Shown here: positions 26,440-34,426 of the stretch, piece by piece
Numbering within the stretch: the first letter of the stretch is position 1
Layout: each line of letters opens with the position of its first letter
NCBI GenBank assembly: GCA_964528155.1
Contig: CAZGRL010000009.1
Span: forward strand, 17,815 to 81,814
Source of the DNA: G001797105 sp964528155
GTDB taxonomy: Bacteria; Chloroflexota; Anaerolineae; Anaerolineales; E44-bin32
Direction: 5' to 3'
Length of the DNA stretch: 64,000 nt
The notes under the pieces: generated by a model
Seen by the model: the letters and a program-made list of their open reading frames with translations, nothing else
Database searches by the model: none
What the model was told of the DNA's origin: nothing
Position numbers and translations under genes: made by a program

Positions 26440-28569
26440 TCAGCGAACCGGCTGGGCGTAGTAAACCTGGGACCCCACGCCAATATAGAGGTCCTTAGGC
26501 GGGCCGATGGTCAAGGCGCTGATCTGCGAGTCGAATGGACTGCTGGGCTTGTACTGGCCCTGGTATACCAATCGCATGCTGTAATGGAAAATGGTGTTGT
26601 CCTCCCCGACAAGGAAGAAGAGCGAGGGCTCAGGCGGTGGTGAGTAGACCATCAAGAGGGGAGGCGCGCCGGGAAGCGTGGCGCTCGGCTCATAGCCGGG
26701 TCGGTCGTCGGTGAAGCGCTGATCGGCATCGCATTCCACGGAAATCTTGCTTCCCCCCGCCAGTGTATTCTCAACCGACCTTCGGCAGCGGTCGAGTCGG
26801 CCGTCCTGGTAGAGGATGAGCATCTCATCCTGGGTCACAGCCAGGTCGATGGCATCCTTGAGGCGTGGAACGGCCTCGGCGAAATAAAAGGACGGCTCGC
26901 CGCTGAATAGCCCGTCGGAGGCGTCGTAAACCCAGATGGCATTGCCAACCGGATCGAGCACGTAAAGTCGATCGTTCAACTCATCCACAGCCTGGATCCG
27001 ACCCCAGCCGATGTCCGGGGTGGCCAGGGTGCCGAACGCCGCATGGCTGCCGGGGGCGCAGTAGAGCAAGCGTCCGGCCTCATCCACAGCGACGACGCCT
27101 TCGCTTCCCAACGCCCCGGGTGGAGGCTGGACGACGATATCGACGATCTTGCCCAGGGCGGGGCCCGAGCCGCTCCCGAGACACTCGAACTCTTGATCGA
27201 TCTCGTAGCCCCGGCCGGTCGCCCAGGCATGCCAGATCACCTGTTCGGCGTCGTCATAGGCGTAGATGTCGGTCGCGCTAGCGGCGACCCTGGCGATGTG
27301 CGCCTGCGCGCCGAATCCGCCGCTGACAGCCGGCTGGAAATCGAGGCGGATGATCAGGTTCACCCGATCCAGCGCCTCATTCACCTGCTGGCGCAGCGAA
27401 TCCGCTTCCGCGCTCGATCCGTATTTGGCAGCCTGGTCGAGCCAGTACAAGGCGCGTTCCCAATCGGGTCTTGAATCCTCTCCCGAGGGTTTGAACTGCG
27501 CCGCCACGACGGCAGCCTGCGCCTGAGTCAGGTTGGAGCGCAACTGCTCGGTGCGTCCCCGGCGCAGGTACACAACGCTGGCGAGGGCGACGATCACCAG
27601 CGGAACGGCAATGGCCGTACCGATCAATACGCCGGGCGTGAAACTCCCGACCTTGGAAGGTTCGGCCAAACCAGGAGCGAGACGGGTGACCAGGCGCATG
27701 AGCGCCTCACCGACGGCGGTCAGCGGCGGCTCAATCAGGCCCCATATAGCTCCGATGCCGCTTCCGACTGCGGACGAAAGCCTGCCGGCCGCTTGCGCCG
27801 CCCCGGCCGACGATCGTCGCCCCGGTCTCGAGACCTCCAGCGCCGCATCCGACTCGGCCTGCATCGGCCTGGCCGGCATCCTCGGCAGAGGCGCAGCTTC
27901 GCCCCGCGGCACCATGCGCATCATCACACCAGTGACGTCATGAGGCGTTGCCGGAACGAGCGAGTCAAGCGCGCGCGCCGGATCCATCCCGGCGACTGCC
28001 GCCAGCGTCGGGTCGGACCAAAGCGGTGGGGGAGAAGCAGTGAGGAGGATCAAATCGCCTGGTGTGACCTGGATGTGGTGGTAGCGGACGAAGGGGGCGA
28101 CTGTCCCACCCAGCGGACGACGGACGGCCTCCTCGGAGCCCAGCCGGCCGACCTGACCCGGCCGGATGATGAATGCCTGTCCGGTGCCGCATTGAGCGAC
28201 GTATAGGTCGTTCATTCGAAGCACACCGATCCCCAGGTTTCCCTCCACCTGTTCACCGGAATCGAGGCTTTGGTTTCCGCTGACGAGACGGTCGTTGACC
28301 GCGACGGCCGCCTCGCGCAGCGCGGCCGTGACCGAGCCGGGTGTGCCGTAGAAGGCCTCCACTGCCAGCCGGGCTAGCTGATCCGCGTGTCCGGGGGATA
28401 TCGTGCTGGTGGACCTGAGGTCGAGGGTGATGAAGATCAGATCGTCACCCCGACCTCGCGCGGCCCGTCTGGGAGCGGTCTGGGCGAGGTTTCCAGGTGG
28501 GGGAGTCGAACGCGCTGCACCGGCGGCGATGTGCAGAAGGAGAACATCCGCCTCAAAATGCTGTGGCAT
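26440..28569 (-). CDS. PP2C-like pseudophosphatase with transmembrane helix and extracytoplasmic propeller-like domain
   Basis: The 709-residue protein has three parts. The N-terminal 210 residues have PP2C-type strands (GNLGIGVLRMNDLYVAQCG, then VTPGDLILLTASPPPLW) but lack the metal-binding DGxGG and GxxDN motifs, so catalysis is unlikely. One membrane helix follows (TAIAVPLVIVALASVVYL, about residue 320), then a coiled segment (TQAQAAVVAAQFKPSGED) and about 300 residues of WD/PQQ-like blades (VVAVDEAGRLLYCAPG, RLYVLDPVGNAIWVYDAS). The start at 28569 is 7 bases after TACAAT. Its neighbours are an active PP2C and an FHA protein, so a role in phosphoprotein signalling is the best inference. 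Confidence 0.62.
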   Translation of the reverse strand: MPQHFEADVLLLHIAAGAARSTPPPGNLAQTAPRRAARGRGDDLIFITLDLRSTSTISPGHADQLARLAVEAFYGTPGSVTAALREAAVAVNDRLVSGNQSLDSGEQVEGNLGIGVLRMNDLYVAQCGTGQAFIIRPGQVGRLGSEEAVRRPLGGTVAPFVRYHHIQVTPGDLILLTASPPPLWSDPTLAAVAGMDPARALDSLVPATPHDVTGVMMRMVPRGEAAPLPRMPARPMQAESDAALEVSRPGRRSSAGAAQAAGRLSSAVGSGIGAIWGLIEPPLTAVGEALMRLVTRLAPGLAEPSKVGSFTPGVLIGTAIAVPLVIVALASVVYLRRGRTEQLRSNLTQAQAAVVAAQFKPSGEDSRPDWERALYWLDQAAKYGSSAEADSLRQQVNEALDRVNLIIRLDFQPAVSGGFGAQAHIARVAASATDIYAYDDAEQVIWHAWATGRGYEIDQEFECLGSGSGPALGKIVDIVVQPPPGALGSEGVVAVDEAGRLLYCAPGSHAAFGTLATPDIGWGRIQAVDELNDRLYVLDPVGNAIWVYDASDGLFSGEPSFYFAEAVPRLKDAIDLAVTQDEMLILYQDGRLDRCRRSVENTLAGGSKISVECDADQRFTDDRPGYEPSATLPGAPPLLMVYSPPPEPSLFFLVGEDNTIFHYSMRLVYQGQYKPSSPFDSQISALTIGPPKDLYIGVGSQVYYAQPVR

Positions 28570-28576
28570 GGCGGCA

Positions 28577-28605
28577 ATTGTACAAGAATGGTCAGGGCGT
28601 CGCAA
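28577..28605 (-). promoter_or_regulatory. Promoter of the pseudophosphatase gene
   Basis: On the minus strand TTGCGA (28600-28605) and TACAAT (28577-28582) are separated by exactly 17 bp. The -10 ends 7 bases before the ATG at 28569, which predicts a leaderless transcript. Confidence 0.55.
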
Positions 28606-28663
28606 TGCACGTGAAGAGGCTTTAGAACTTAAGATCGCGCAAGCCGGGCTTGTATCCGGCCGC

Positions 28664-28672
28664 TGGTACAAT
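28664..28672 (+). promoter_or_regulatory. Extended -10 promoter of the CelD-like acetyltransferase gene
   Basis: TGGTACAAT on the plus strand lies 33 bases before the GTG start at 28706, leaving a short leader with GTGGAGTG as ribosome site. It is divergent from the pseudophosphatase promoter about 80 bp away. Confidence 0.45.
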
Positions 28673-28705
28673 CTGCACCGGTCCTAAACGTGGAGTGTTG
28701 ATCGC

Positions 28706-29731
28706 GTGAAATTCGTTTTCATCCGTGACGAAGATTCGATGATGGCGCTGGCCGAGGAGTGGAACTCGTTGCTTTCCCAGGCAGTGACCGATGTTCCATT
28801 CTTGCGTCACGAGTTCCTCAAGACATGGTGGTCGACCCTGGGTGGCGGAGAGTGGCGCGATGCAGAACTGCATATCGGCGTCGCCCGCGATGACGAAGGT
28901 CGTCTGGTCGGCCTGGCGCCTTTCTTTCGGACCCATACCCTCGATGATCGAACCGGACTTCTCCTTCTTGGCAGCATCGAGATCTCCGATTACCTCGATC
29001 TGATCGTCTCCGAGGCTCTGGTCGCTCCATTCACTGAGCAACTCCTGGGAGAGCTTGCGCGGCTTCCGAAGCAAGAGTGGGATGTCATCGATCTGTACAA
29101 TGTCCCCGAAGCATCGGCCACGCTGGTTGCGCTCAGATCGGCCGCGGAGAGTCTGGGCTGGAGCGTTACCCAAACACGATTCCGGCCGTGCCCGGTTCTC
29201 GAATTGCCGAGCGACTGGGAAGCCTATCTTGCCGGGCTTGACAAGAAGCAGCGCCATGAGCTCAGGCGCAAGATGCGACGGGCGGCCGAACTTCCACAGG
29301 CTGTCCAATGGCGGATCGTCGGGCCCGCCGACGATATCGAGCAAGCCGTGGATGACTTCCTTCGGCTCATGGCGCTCGACGAGCGCAAAGCCGCCTTTCT
29401 CACCCCGATCATGGAGACTCAGATCAAGCGAAGCGTGTTGGCGGCTCATTCGAGTGGATGGCTGCAGTTGGCCGTGCTCGACATCGGCGGTCAGTTAGCG
29501 GCGGGCTATCTGAACTTCGACTACAGGGGGAGGCTCTGGGTCTACAATTCTTTCGTCGACCCGGAACACTTCGGTTCGTCACCCGGTTGGGTTCTTCTGG
29601 GTCACATCATCCGCTGGGCGATCGAGGACGGTCGACAAGAGGTGGACTTCCTTCGGGGCGGCGAACAGTACAAGTATCAACTGGGGGGACGCGATCGGTT
29701 CGTCTGTCGGATGACGATCGATCGGGGGTGA
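28706..29731 (+). CDS. GNAT-superfamily acyltransferase, CelD/BcsL (FemAB-like) type
   Basis: The 341-residue protein matches the CelD/BcsL acetyltransferase domain: TDVPFLRHEFLKTWWSTLGG near the N-terminus, ELHIGVARDDEGRLVGLAPFF, the central PSDWEAYLAGLDKKQRHELR helix and FDYRGRLWVYNSFVDPEHF with GWVLLGHIIRWAIEDG at the end. Members acylate or aminoacylate envelope glycans, capsule or peptidoglycan precursors; the substrate here is unknown. The start is GTG. It is the only plus-strand gene between 25 and 33 kb, inserted between two phospho-signalling genes on the minus strand. Confidence 0.78.
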   Translation: MKFVFIRDEDSMMALAEEWNSLLSQAVTDVPFLRHEFLKTWWSTLGGGEWRDAELHIGVARDDEGRLVGLAPFFRTHTLDDRTGLLLLGSIEISDYLDLIVSEALVAPFTEQLLGELARLPKQEWDVIDLYNVPEASATLVALRSAAESLGWSVTQTRFRPCPVLELPSDWEAYLAGLDKKQRHELRRKMRRAAELPQAVQWRIVGPADDIEQAVDDFLRLMALDERKAAFLTPIMETQIKRSVLAAHSSGWLQLAVLDIGGQLAAGYLNFDYRGRLWVYNSFVDPEHFGSSPGWVLLGHIIRWAIEDGRQEVDFLRGGEQYKYQLGGRDRFVCRMTIDRG

Positions 29732-29762
29732 GACCGGCGCGAAACCGCCGCCGGCGGAAACA

Positions 29763-30896
29763 TCAGCCTGGCGGAACCGGTGTGAGCGTGGCTGTGGGTA
29801 CGGTCGGCAGGGGAAAGGCCGTGTAGGTGGCGCTGGCCTCTGCCATGTCCGCGGCGGGAGGCACCTGACTCGGCTCGGCCTCGCCGACGGACGTCGCGTC
29901 GGTAGCGAGGCTTCCCGGAGCGAAGACGGTTGCCACCGCCGGTGCCGGTGTCAATGTCGGCGAGACACGCGACCAGGGAAGAAAGCCGAACCACCACGCC
30001 GCAGCCAATGCCAGGCCGAGCAAGCCCAGGATGCCGGCGAAACCGAATAACACAGGCACTATCTTCCGCCCCACTCGCGCGCGGCGACGCGCCGTCGGGA
30101 CGGCGAGCAGCACGACGGTGATGTTGTCATAGCCGCCTCGTTCTCTTGCCAGTTTAACAAGTTGGGCCGCGGCCTCTCTCGGTCCCTTCGTCGCCAGGGC
30201 CAGGCGGATGTCGCTGTTCTTGACCAGGTCGGTCAGCCCGTCGGTGCACGCCAGGATCTGATCGCCAGGCTTGAGAGTGAGCCCCTGATTTGATTTAGAT
30301 TTTTCGTCCGTTTCGTCCGCCGACAATCGAAGACGCGTATCCACCGCAGGGTCCTGCGCACCGCCGATATGGCGGCGCAAGACGTGCACGTTGGGGTGAT
30401 CCTTCACCTCCTCCGGCGAGATGATGTCGTGATCGAGCGCGTCTTGGATCCACGTGTGGTCGATGTTGATCTGGTGTAGCGTCCCCTCGCGCAGCAAATA
30501 GATACGGCTGTCGCCGACCGTCGCAGTAAACAGCCTATCCCCGATGATCCAGACGACGGCCACGGTGGAGCCCATCCCGGCCAGTTCAGGCTTCTCGCGC
30601 GCCGCGCGGGTGACGGCTCGGCCGGCCTCTATGATCGCCGATCGAAGCTGGTCGACTGGCTCGTGCGCGCTGGATGCCGATAGAACCTTGACCGTCGTGT
30701 CGACGGTGAGTTGGGCCGCGACCTCACCGGCCTGGTGGCCGCCGATGCCGTCGGACACGACGCCCAGGATCGACGGCGCTCCGTCGGGCTCAACGGTGTA
30801 TGTGGTCACCGAGTAGCGGTCTTCGTTGTTCTTTCCGGTCTCCCCAGGGTGGGTCAGGGCGACGGCGGTGACGTGCGAGCGCTGACTGGTGATCAT
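29763..30896 (-). CDS. Membrane-anchored PP2C-family Ser/Thr protein phosphatase
   Basis: Residues 1-250 are a complete bacterial PP2C (PPM) domain: TGKNNEDRYSV, VVSDGIGGHQAGEVA, ILACTDGLTDLV and GGYDNITVVLLAV supply the metal-binding Asp residues. A membrane helix (ILGLLGLALAAAWWFGFL, about residue 290) and a Thr/Pro-rich outside tail follow, so the phosphatase faces the cytosol. It should remove phosphate from Ser/Thr of proteins, countering a Ser/Thr kinase not present in this window. Its ATG overlaps the stop codon of the FHA gene by four bases (ATGA), so the two are surely one transcription unit with coupled translation. Confidence 0.93.
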   Translation of the reverse strand: MITSQRSHVTAVALTHPGETGKNNEDRYSVTTYTVEPDGAPSILGVVSDGIGGHQAGEVAAQLTVDTTVKVLSASSAHEPVDQLRSAIIEAGRAVTRAAREKPELAGMGSTVAVVWIIGDRLFTATVGDSRIYLLREGTLHQINIDHTWIQDALDHDIISPEEVKDHPNVHVLRRHIGGAQDPAVDTRLRLSADETDEKSKSNQGLTLKPGDQILACTDGLTDLVKNSDIRLALATKGPREAAAQLVKLARERGGYDNITVVLLAVPTARRRARVGRKIVPVLFGFAGILGLLGLALAAAWWFGFLPWSRVSPTLTPAPAVATVFAPGSLATDATSVGEAEPSQVPPAADMAEASATYTAFPLPTVPTATLTPVPPG

Positions 30897-32761
30897 GGCT
30901 GGTTTCCCCGCGACTCGGCCTCACCGTCGAGTGGTCGGACGCGTATCTCGCGCGGCGGGGGCGGGGAAGCCAACCGGAAACGCAACCCCACCCGTCCGAG
31001 GTGAATGAGGTCCTCATTTGCAAGTTGGGTGCCATCGTCCGCTACGGGCTTGAAGTTGATCCATGTGCCTGCGACGGAATCCTGGTCGCGCAGCAAGTAG
31101 CCTCCCCCGGCCAGCCGAATCATCCTGGCATGCATCCCGCTGACGGAAGGATCGTCGAGAACAATGCCTGCCAGCGACGCGTCTCGCCCCAGCACGACGT
31201 CGACCCCGGTCAGAGGCAGGGCTCTGCCCTCTTGACCTCGATTGTCGACTGGGACGAGCACGGCCTCGACGGCCGTCTCGGAGACACGCTTCTGCATGCT
31301 GGCCCTGCGTTTCGTCGCCGGGAGGCCGGCGCCTTGCCTCCGGCTGCCGCCCGATGCGATCTGCCTGCGTCCAGCCGACATCAGACTGGCCGCCAGGGCC
31401 ACTCCCAACACCAGGATGCCGAGCGCAGCCGCGATCGATCCCAGCGCGGGCCGAAGCGCTGTCAGACCTCGTGGAGGTGGCCGGACCTCGATTTCGAGCC
31501 GAGTTGGCTCCGAAGTCGAGGAAAGGCCGAGACTATCCTGAGCCTCGACGCGCAATGTGTGGCTGCCGCTCTCGACGAATCGCGTGAGGTCGAGGCTGAA
31601 ACGGTCGAACGGCGGCGCGTCGAGCACACTTGCCGGCTGATCATCGACATAAAGGGTGGCCAGAGTGAGCGGCCGAGGGTGCCCGTCGGGGAAGTCGACC
31701 AGGATGCGTAAATCCTGTGTCGTGGGGGGAAGCTGTTCGATGGCCAGGGATGGATCGTCCGCCTCGCGCACGATCTGGGAGGGGGGCTGAATGAAGCTGA
31801 CTTGCGGCGGCAGGATCTGCACCTGATAGCTTTCCTCCAGGCTGGCCGCGGCCCCTCCCGGGACCTGCACCTGGACCTCGACTTGGTGAGGCCCGGAAGT
31901 GCTGGCCTGGGAGGTGTAGATAAGGCTATAGATGTAGCGCCGTCCGATGACCTTTTCCGCCAACGCCTGTAGCCCCTGACCCGGATCGAACACGCTGAAG
32001 GCGCCCCCAGTCTGGAGCGCCAACTGCCTCATCCGTTCAGCCCCGGGCGTGTCAATCGCCTCCGGAGGCCCGACCAGGACCGGGTAGATCGCCGTGGCAG
32101 TCTGCCTGGCACGCGTCACGACGTTCTCCATCAAGACATCCGTCAGACCGTCCATCGGTGGAGAGAAAACCACGAGCGAGCCCGGCATTCCCTCGTTCGG
32201 CGGCGGATCCGCCATGTAGCCCAACGCCAGGATGGTGAAATCGTAGCCGGAGGGCTCCTCGGCGAAGGCAGGCTGATGCGCCGTCAGGGCCGAACTGAGG
32301 GTTGAGGCAGAGGCGTGGATCGCCAACGGCCCCTCCGATGTCACCAGGGACATGTCATCCAACTCATAGCCGGCGACGCCGGGACCGGCCCACCAGTCTA
32401 ACAAGGCCTGGCGAACGAAATCGAAGCGCGTCCGGCCCTGTGAGTCTCGGATTCGCAAGGCCCGGCCGGTGAGGATCGCAAAGATCTGCCGGGAACCGAT
32501 CTCGGCCTCGCTGACACTCGCGCCCGGGCGCGGGGATCCGTCCTCGCTGACGGCGAAGTCCTCCGCGGTGAGGCCGGGGATCCGCAGACCTTCACCGTCG
32601 GCGACCGTCAGCGAGAGGCTCACGGTCGGAAATCCTCCTACGGCTATGGAAGAGACACCGAGGCTGACCGGTGTCTGGGCCTGCGCGGCGAAATGAAGCG
32701 CCCCTCCCACCAAGATGAAGAGCAAGCCGAGGCCCAAAGATCGTCGCTCTAGTCGCATCAT
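30893..32761 (-). CDS. Secreted VWA-like domain, membrane helix and cytosolic FHA domain protein
   Basis: The 622-residue protein has a signal peptide (LGLGLLFILVGGALHFAAQAQ), a long extracytoplasmic part resembling the VWFA-related domain family (LTAEDFAVSEDG, FAILTGRALRIRDSQGRTRFD, TGGAFSVFDPGQGLQALAEKV), an Ig-like stretch, one membrane helix (ALGSIAAALGILVLGVALAA, about residue 450) and a C-terminal FHA domain with VVLGRDASLAGIVLDDPSVSG and HARM, which binds phosphothreonine peptides. It could sense something outside and recruit phosphoproteins inside. The first ATG of an ATGATG pair is 6 bases after TGCTAAAAT. Its stop overlaps the PP2C start. Confidence 0.82.
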   Translation of the reverse strand: MMRLERRSLGLGLLFILVGGALHFAAQAQTPVSLGVSSIAVGGFPTVSLSLTVADGEGLRIPGLTAEDFAVSEDGSPRPGASVSEAEIGSRQIFAILTGRALRIRDSQGRTRFDFVRQALLDWWAGPGVAGYELDDMSLVTSEGPLAIHASASTLSSALTAHQPAFAEEPSGYDFTILALGYMADPPPNEGMPGSLVVFSPPMDGLTDVLMENVVTRARQTATAIYPVLVGPPEAIDTPGAERMRQLALQTGGAFSVFDPGQGLQALAEKVIGRRYIYSLIYTSQASTSGPHQVEVQVQVPGGAAASLEESYQVQILPPQVSFIQPPSQIVREADDPSLAIEQLPPTTQDLRILVDFPDGHPRPLTLATLYVDDQPASVLDAPPFDRFSLDLTRFVESGSHTLRVEAQDSLGLSSTSEPTRLEIEVRPPPRGLTALRPALGSIAAALGILVLGVALAASLMSAGRRQIASGGSRRQGAGLPATKRRASMQKRVSETAVEAVLVPVDNRGQEGRALPLTGVDVVLGRDASLAGIVLDDPSVSGMHARMIRLAGGGYLLRDQDSVAGTWINFKPVADDGTQLANEDLIHLGRVGLRFRLASPPPPREIRVRPLDGEAESRGNQP

Positions 32762-32767
32762 GGGCAC

Positions 32768-32776
32768 ATTTTAGCA
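32768..32776 (-). promoter_or_regulatory. Extended -10 promoter of the FHA-PP2C operon
   Basis: TGCTAAAAT on the minus strand ends 6 bases before the first ATG of the FHA gene, the same layout as uvrC and rarA. Confidence 0.5.
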
Positions 32777-33019
32777 TGCGGCGGTTATCGCCCACGCCGT
32801 CCTGGCCGTCGCTGGTCGCCCCGGAACTCCAGGGCCTGATGGGCGAGACCCTTGGCGGTCCGACCACGGCCGATGCCCCGATCATCCTCGTGAGGTATCG
32901 ACGGAGGATGAAAGGACCGGGAGGCGTCATTCCGCTGTTTGCATTCGGCTTACAAAAACGCGCAAGGAGTCGATGAGGCTGTACTATCCGCATGAAGGAC
33001 GAGAGAGATAGGGGCGACC

Positions 33020-33193
33020 ATGAGCGTACAAACCGATCGGATCGTACAAGACATGAGTTTCACCGTCGAAGCCGCGGAAGCGCCTCTGACCAGCGGCGAG
33101 CGCGCAGTCCGCTGGGTCATGATCGTCGGTTTCATCTCAATCTTGATCCTTGAAGCCTGGCTGCTCTGGCAGGTTTGGAGTTTGTGGGCTTGA
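33020..33193 (+). CDS. Small single-pass membrane protein, 57 residues
   Basis: An ATG at 33020 opens 57 codons. The product has a polar first half (MSVQTDRIVQDMSF, EAAEAPLTSGERAVRW) and one clear membrane helix (VMIVGFISILILEAWLLWQ) near the C-terminus. A purine-rich stretch AGGGGCGACC precedes the ATG, and TGTACTAT about 35 bases upstream could be a -10. I do not recognise the family. It lies alone between the FHA operon (divergent) and a convergent membrane-protein gene, with a hairpin about 115 bp downstream, which supports its being a real gene. Confidence 0.55.
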   Translation: MSVQTDRIVQDMSFTVEAAEAPLTSGERAVRWVMIVGFISILILEAWLLWQVWSLWA

Positions 33194-33306
33194 GGAGCCA
33201 ATCACCCGGGGTGATAGGGCCGGACTGCCGAGCCCCTTGCCCCGCATCTTGCTGGCCAGGAGGTCCCTGATTTCCTTCAGGTGTACCTCTTAAGCCTCCC
33301 TCCGGC

Positions 33307-33342
33307 TGACCCTCCCGCGGTACCCCACCAGCGGGAGGGTCA
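33307..33342. terminator. 12-bp hairpin between convergent genes
   Basis: TGACCCTCCCGC (33307-33318) pairs perfectly with 33331-33342 around a 12-base loop, followed on the plus strand by AATTTAACC. It stands between the small membrane protein gene and the minus-strand gene ending at 33374, so it may terminate both. Confidence 0.45.
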
Positions 33343-33373
33343 ATTTAACCGGAAGAGTCGATAGCGATCGGTC

Positions 33374-34309
33374 TCAAGCGACAGGTGCGGGCACAGCCGG
33401 CATGGCGTCCGGCATCATCCCCGGTCGTCCGGTCAGCCGCCGATATGTCAGAGTCCAGGCCCCCATGACATAGGTGGTCAGGATCCCGTTCAACACAATC
33501 AGGATCGGGATGTACAGGACCAGGCAAATGCCCCCAACGAGTAGCCCGGTCCCCAGCGCGGATTGTGTCCCCAGAGCCAGGGCTGTGATCACCGGGACCA
33601 GGACAAGGATCAACGGAGCGGCGAACAAGAGCCCCACGATGGCGCTCCCGAGCACCAGCATCACCCCCATGACCAGGACAGGCCCGACGTTGTTCCGGAT
33701 CACCTCCCAGGCCCGGGCGAAGGCCTTGAAGACGTCGAGATCCTCCACCACGATGGCGACAGTGGCAAGGGTCACATACACCCCGGCGGCAACCAGGAGC
33801 GGGATGCCGATGCATAGCAGGCAGAAGATGCCAAGGCCGAATGTGAGAATGGTGATGGTGATGAAGCCGATGGCGACAATCACGCCGGCGATGAGGAGCA
33901 ACAATCTCAGGCCGAGGATCCTCCAGAAGAAGTGCGTGCCCATGCCAAAGGCCTCGGCCAGGTTGACATCCGCTCCTTCGTCGGCCTGGTTGAAACCTGC
34001 GATCAAGCCGGCCTGACCGATCACGCCCAGAACTAGGAAAATCAGGGCCAGGACGAGCAGGAGTGAGACGATGACAAGGGCGGCGATGATCAGCGTCTCT
34101 TCGGGGATGTTGTTGAAGAAGTGCTGAAGACCATTGAGGCCTCCGCTGCCCAGATCTCCCTGGATGCTGCTCGAGGCCCGGCTCCCGCTGCCTCCGCCCC
34201 CTCCGTTGCCGCCGTTCCCGCAGGCGGCCAGAATGCCCAGAACCCACAATCCCTTGTACTTCCAGGTGATTTCCCACGTCCTTTTCAGGACCGCTCCATA
34301 ATCCATCAT
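33374..34309 (-). CDS. Polytopic membrane protein of unknown function
   Basis: The 311-residue protein starts MMDYGAVLKRTWEITWKYKGLWVLGILAACG, followed by a Gly/Ser-rich loop and about six hydrophobic segments; VIRNNVGPVLVMGVM and EDLDVFKAFARAWEVI lie before the later helices. This layout, with an amphipathic start and an FKAFARAW segment between helices, recalls bacterial membrane proteins annotated only as DUF or YciC-like. No catalytic motif is visible and I do not assign a function. AGGAGGG precedes the ATG pair at 34309/34306. It is separated from guaA by about 50 bp, without overlap. Confidence 0.7.
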   Translation of the reverse strand: MMDYGAVLKRTWEITWKYKGLWVLGILAACGNGGNGGGGGSGSRASSSIQGDLGSGGLNGLQHFFNNIPEETLIIAALVIVSLLLVLALIFLVLGVIGQAGLIAGFNQADEGADVNLAEAFGMGTHFFWRILGLRLLLLIAGVIVAIGFITITILTFGLGIFCLLCIGIPLLVAAGVYVTLATVAIVVEDLDVFKAFARAWEVIRNNVGPVLVMGVMLVLGSAIVGLLFAAPLILVLVPVITALALGTQSALGTGLLVGGICLVLYIPILIVLNGILTTYVMGAWTLTYRRLTGRPGMMPDAMPAVPAPVA

Positions 34310-34426
34310 TCCCTCCTCAACGGGTGCCCCTTCAGGAGAAAGGGTCAGCTCCTCGCCCTGTCCGAGACCCTGGTCAACTGCGAACAGTCGGACCTAGCTC
34401 ACACAGGCATCGCCAAGCCGGCTCGG

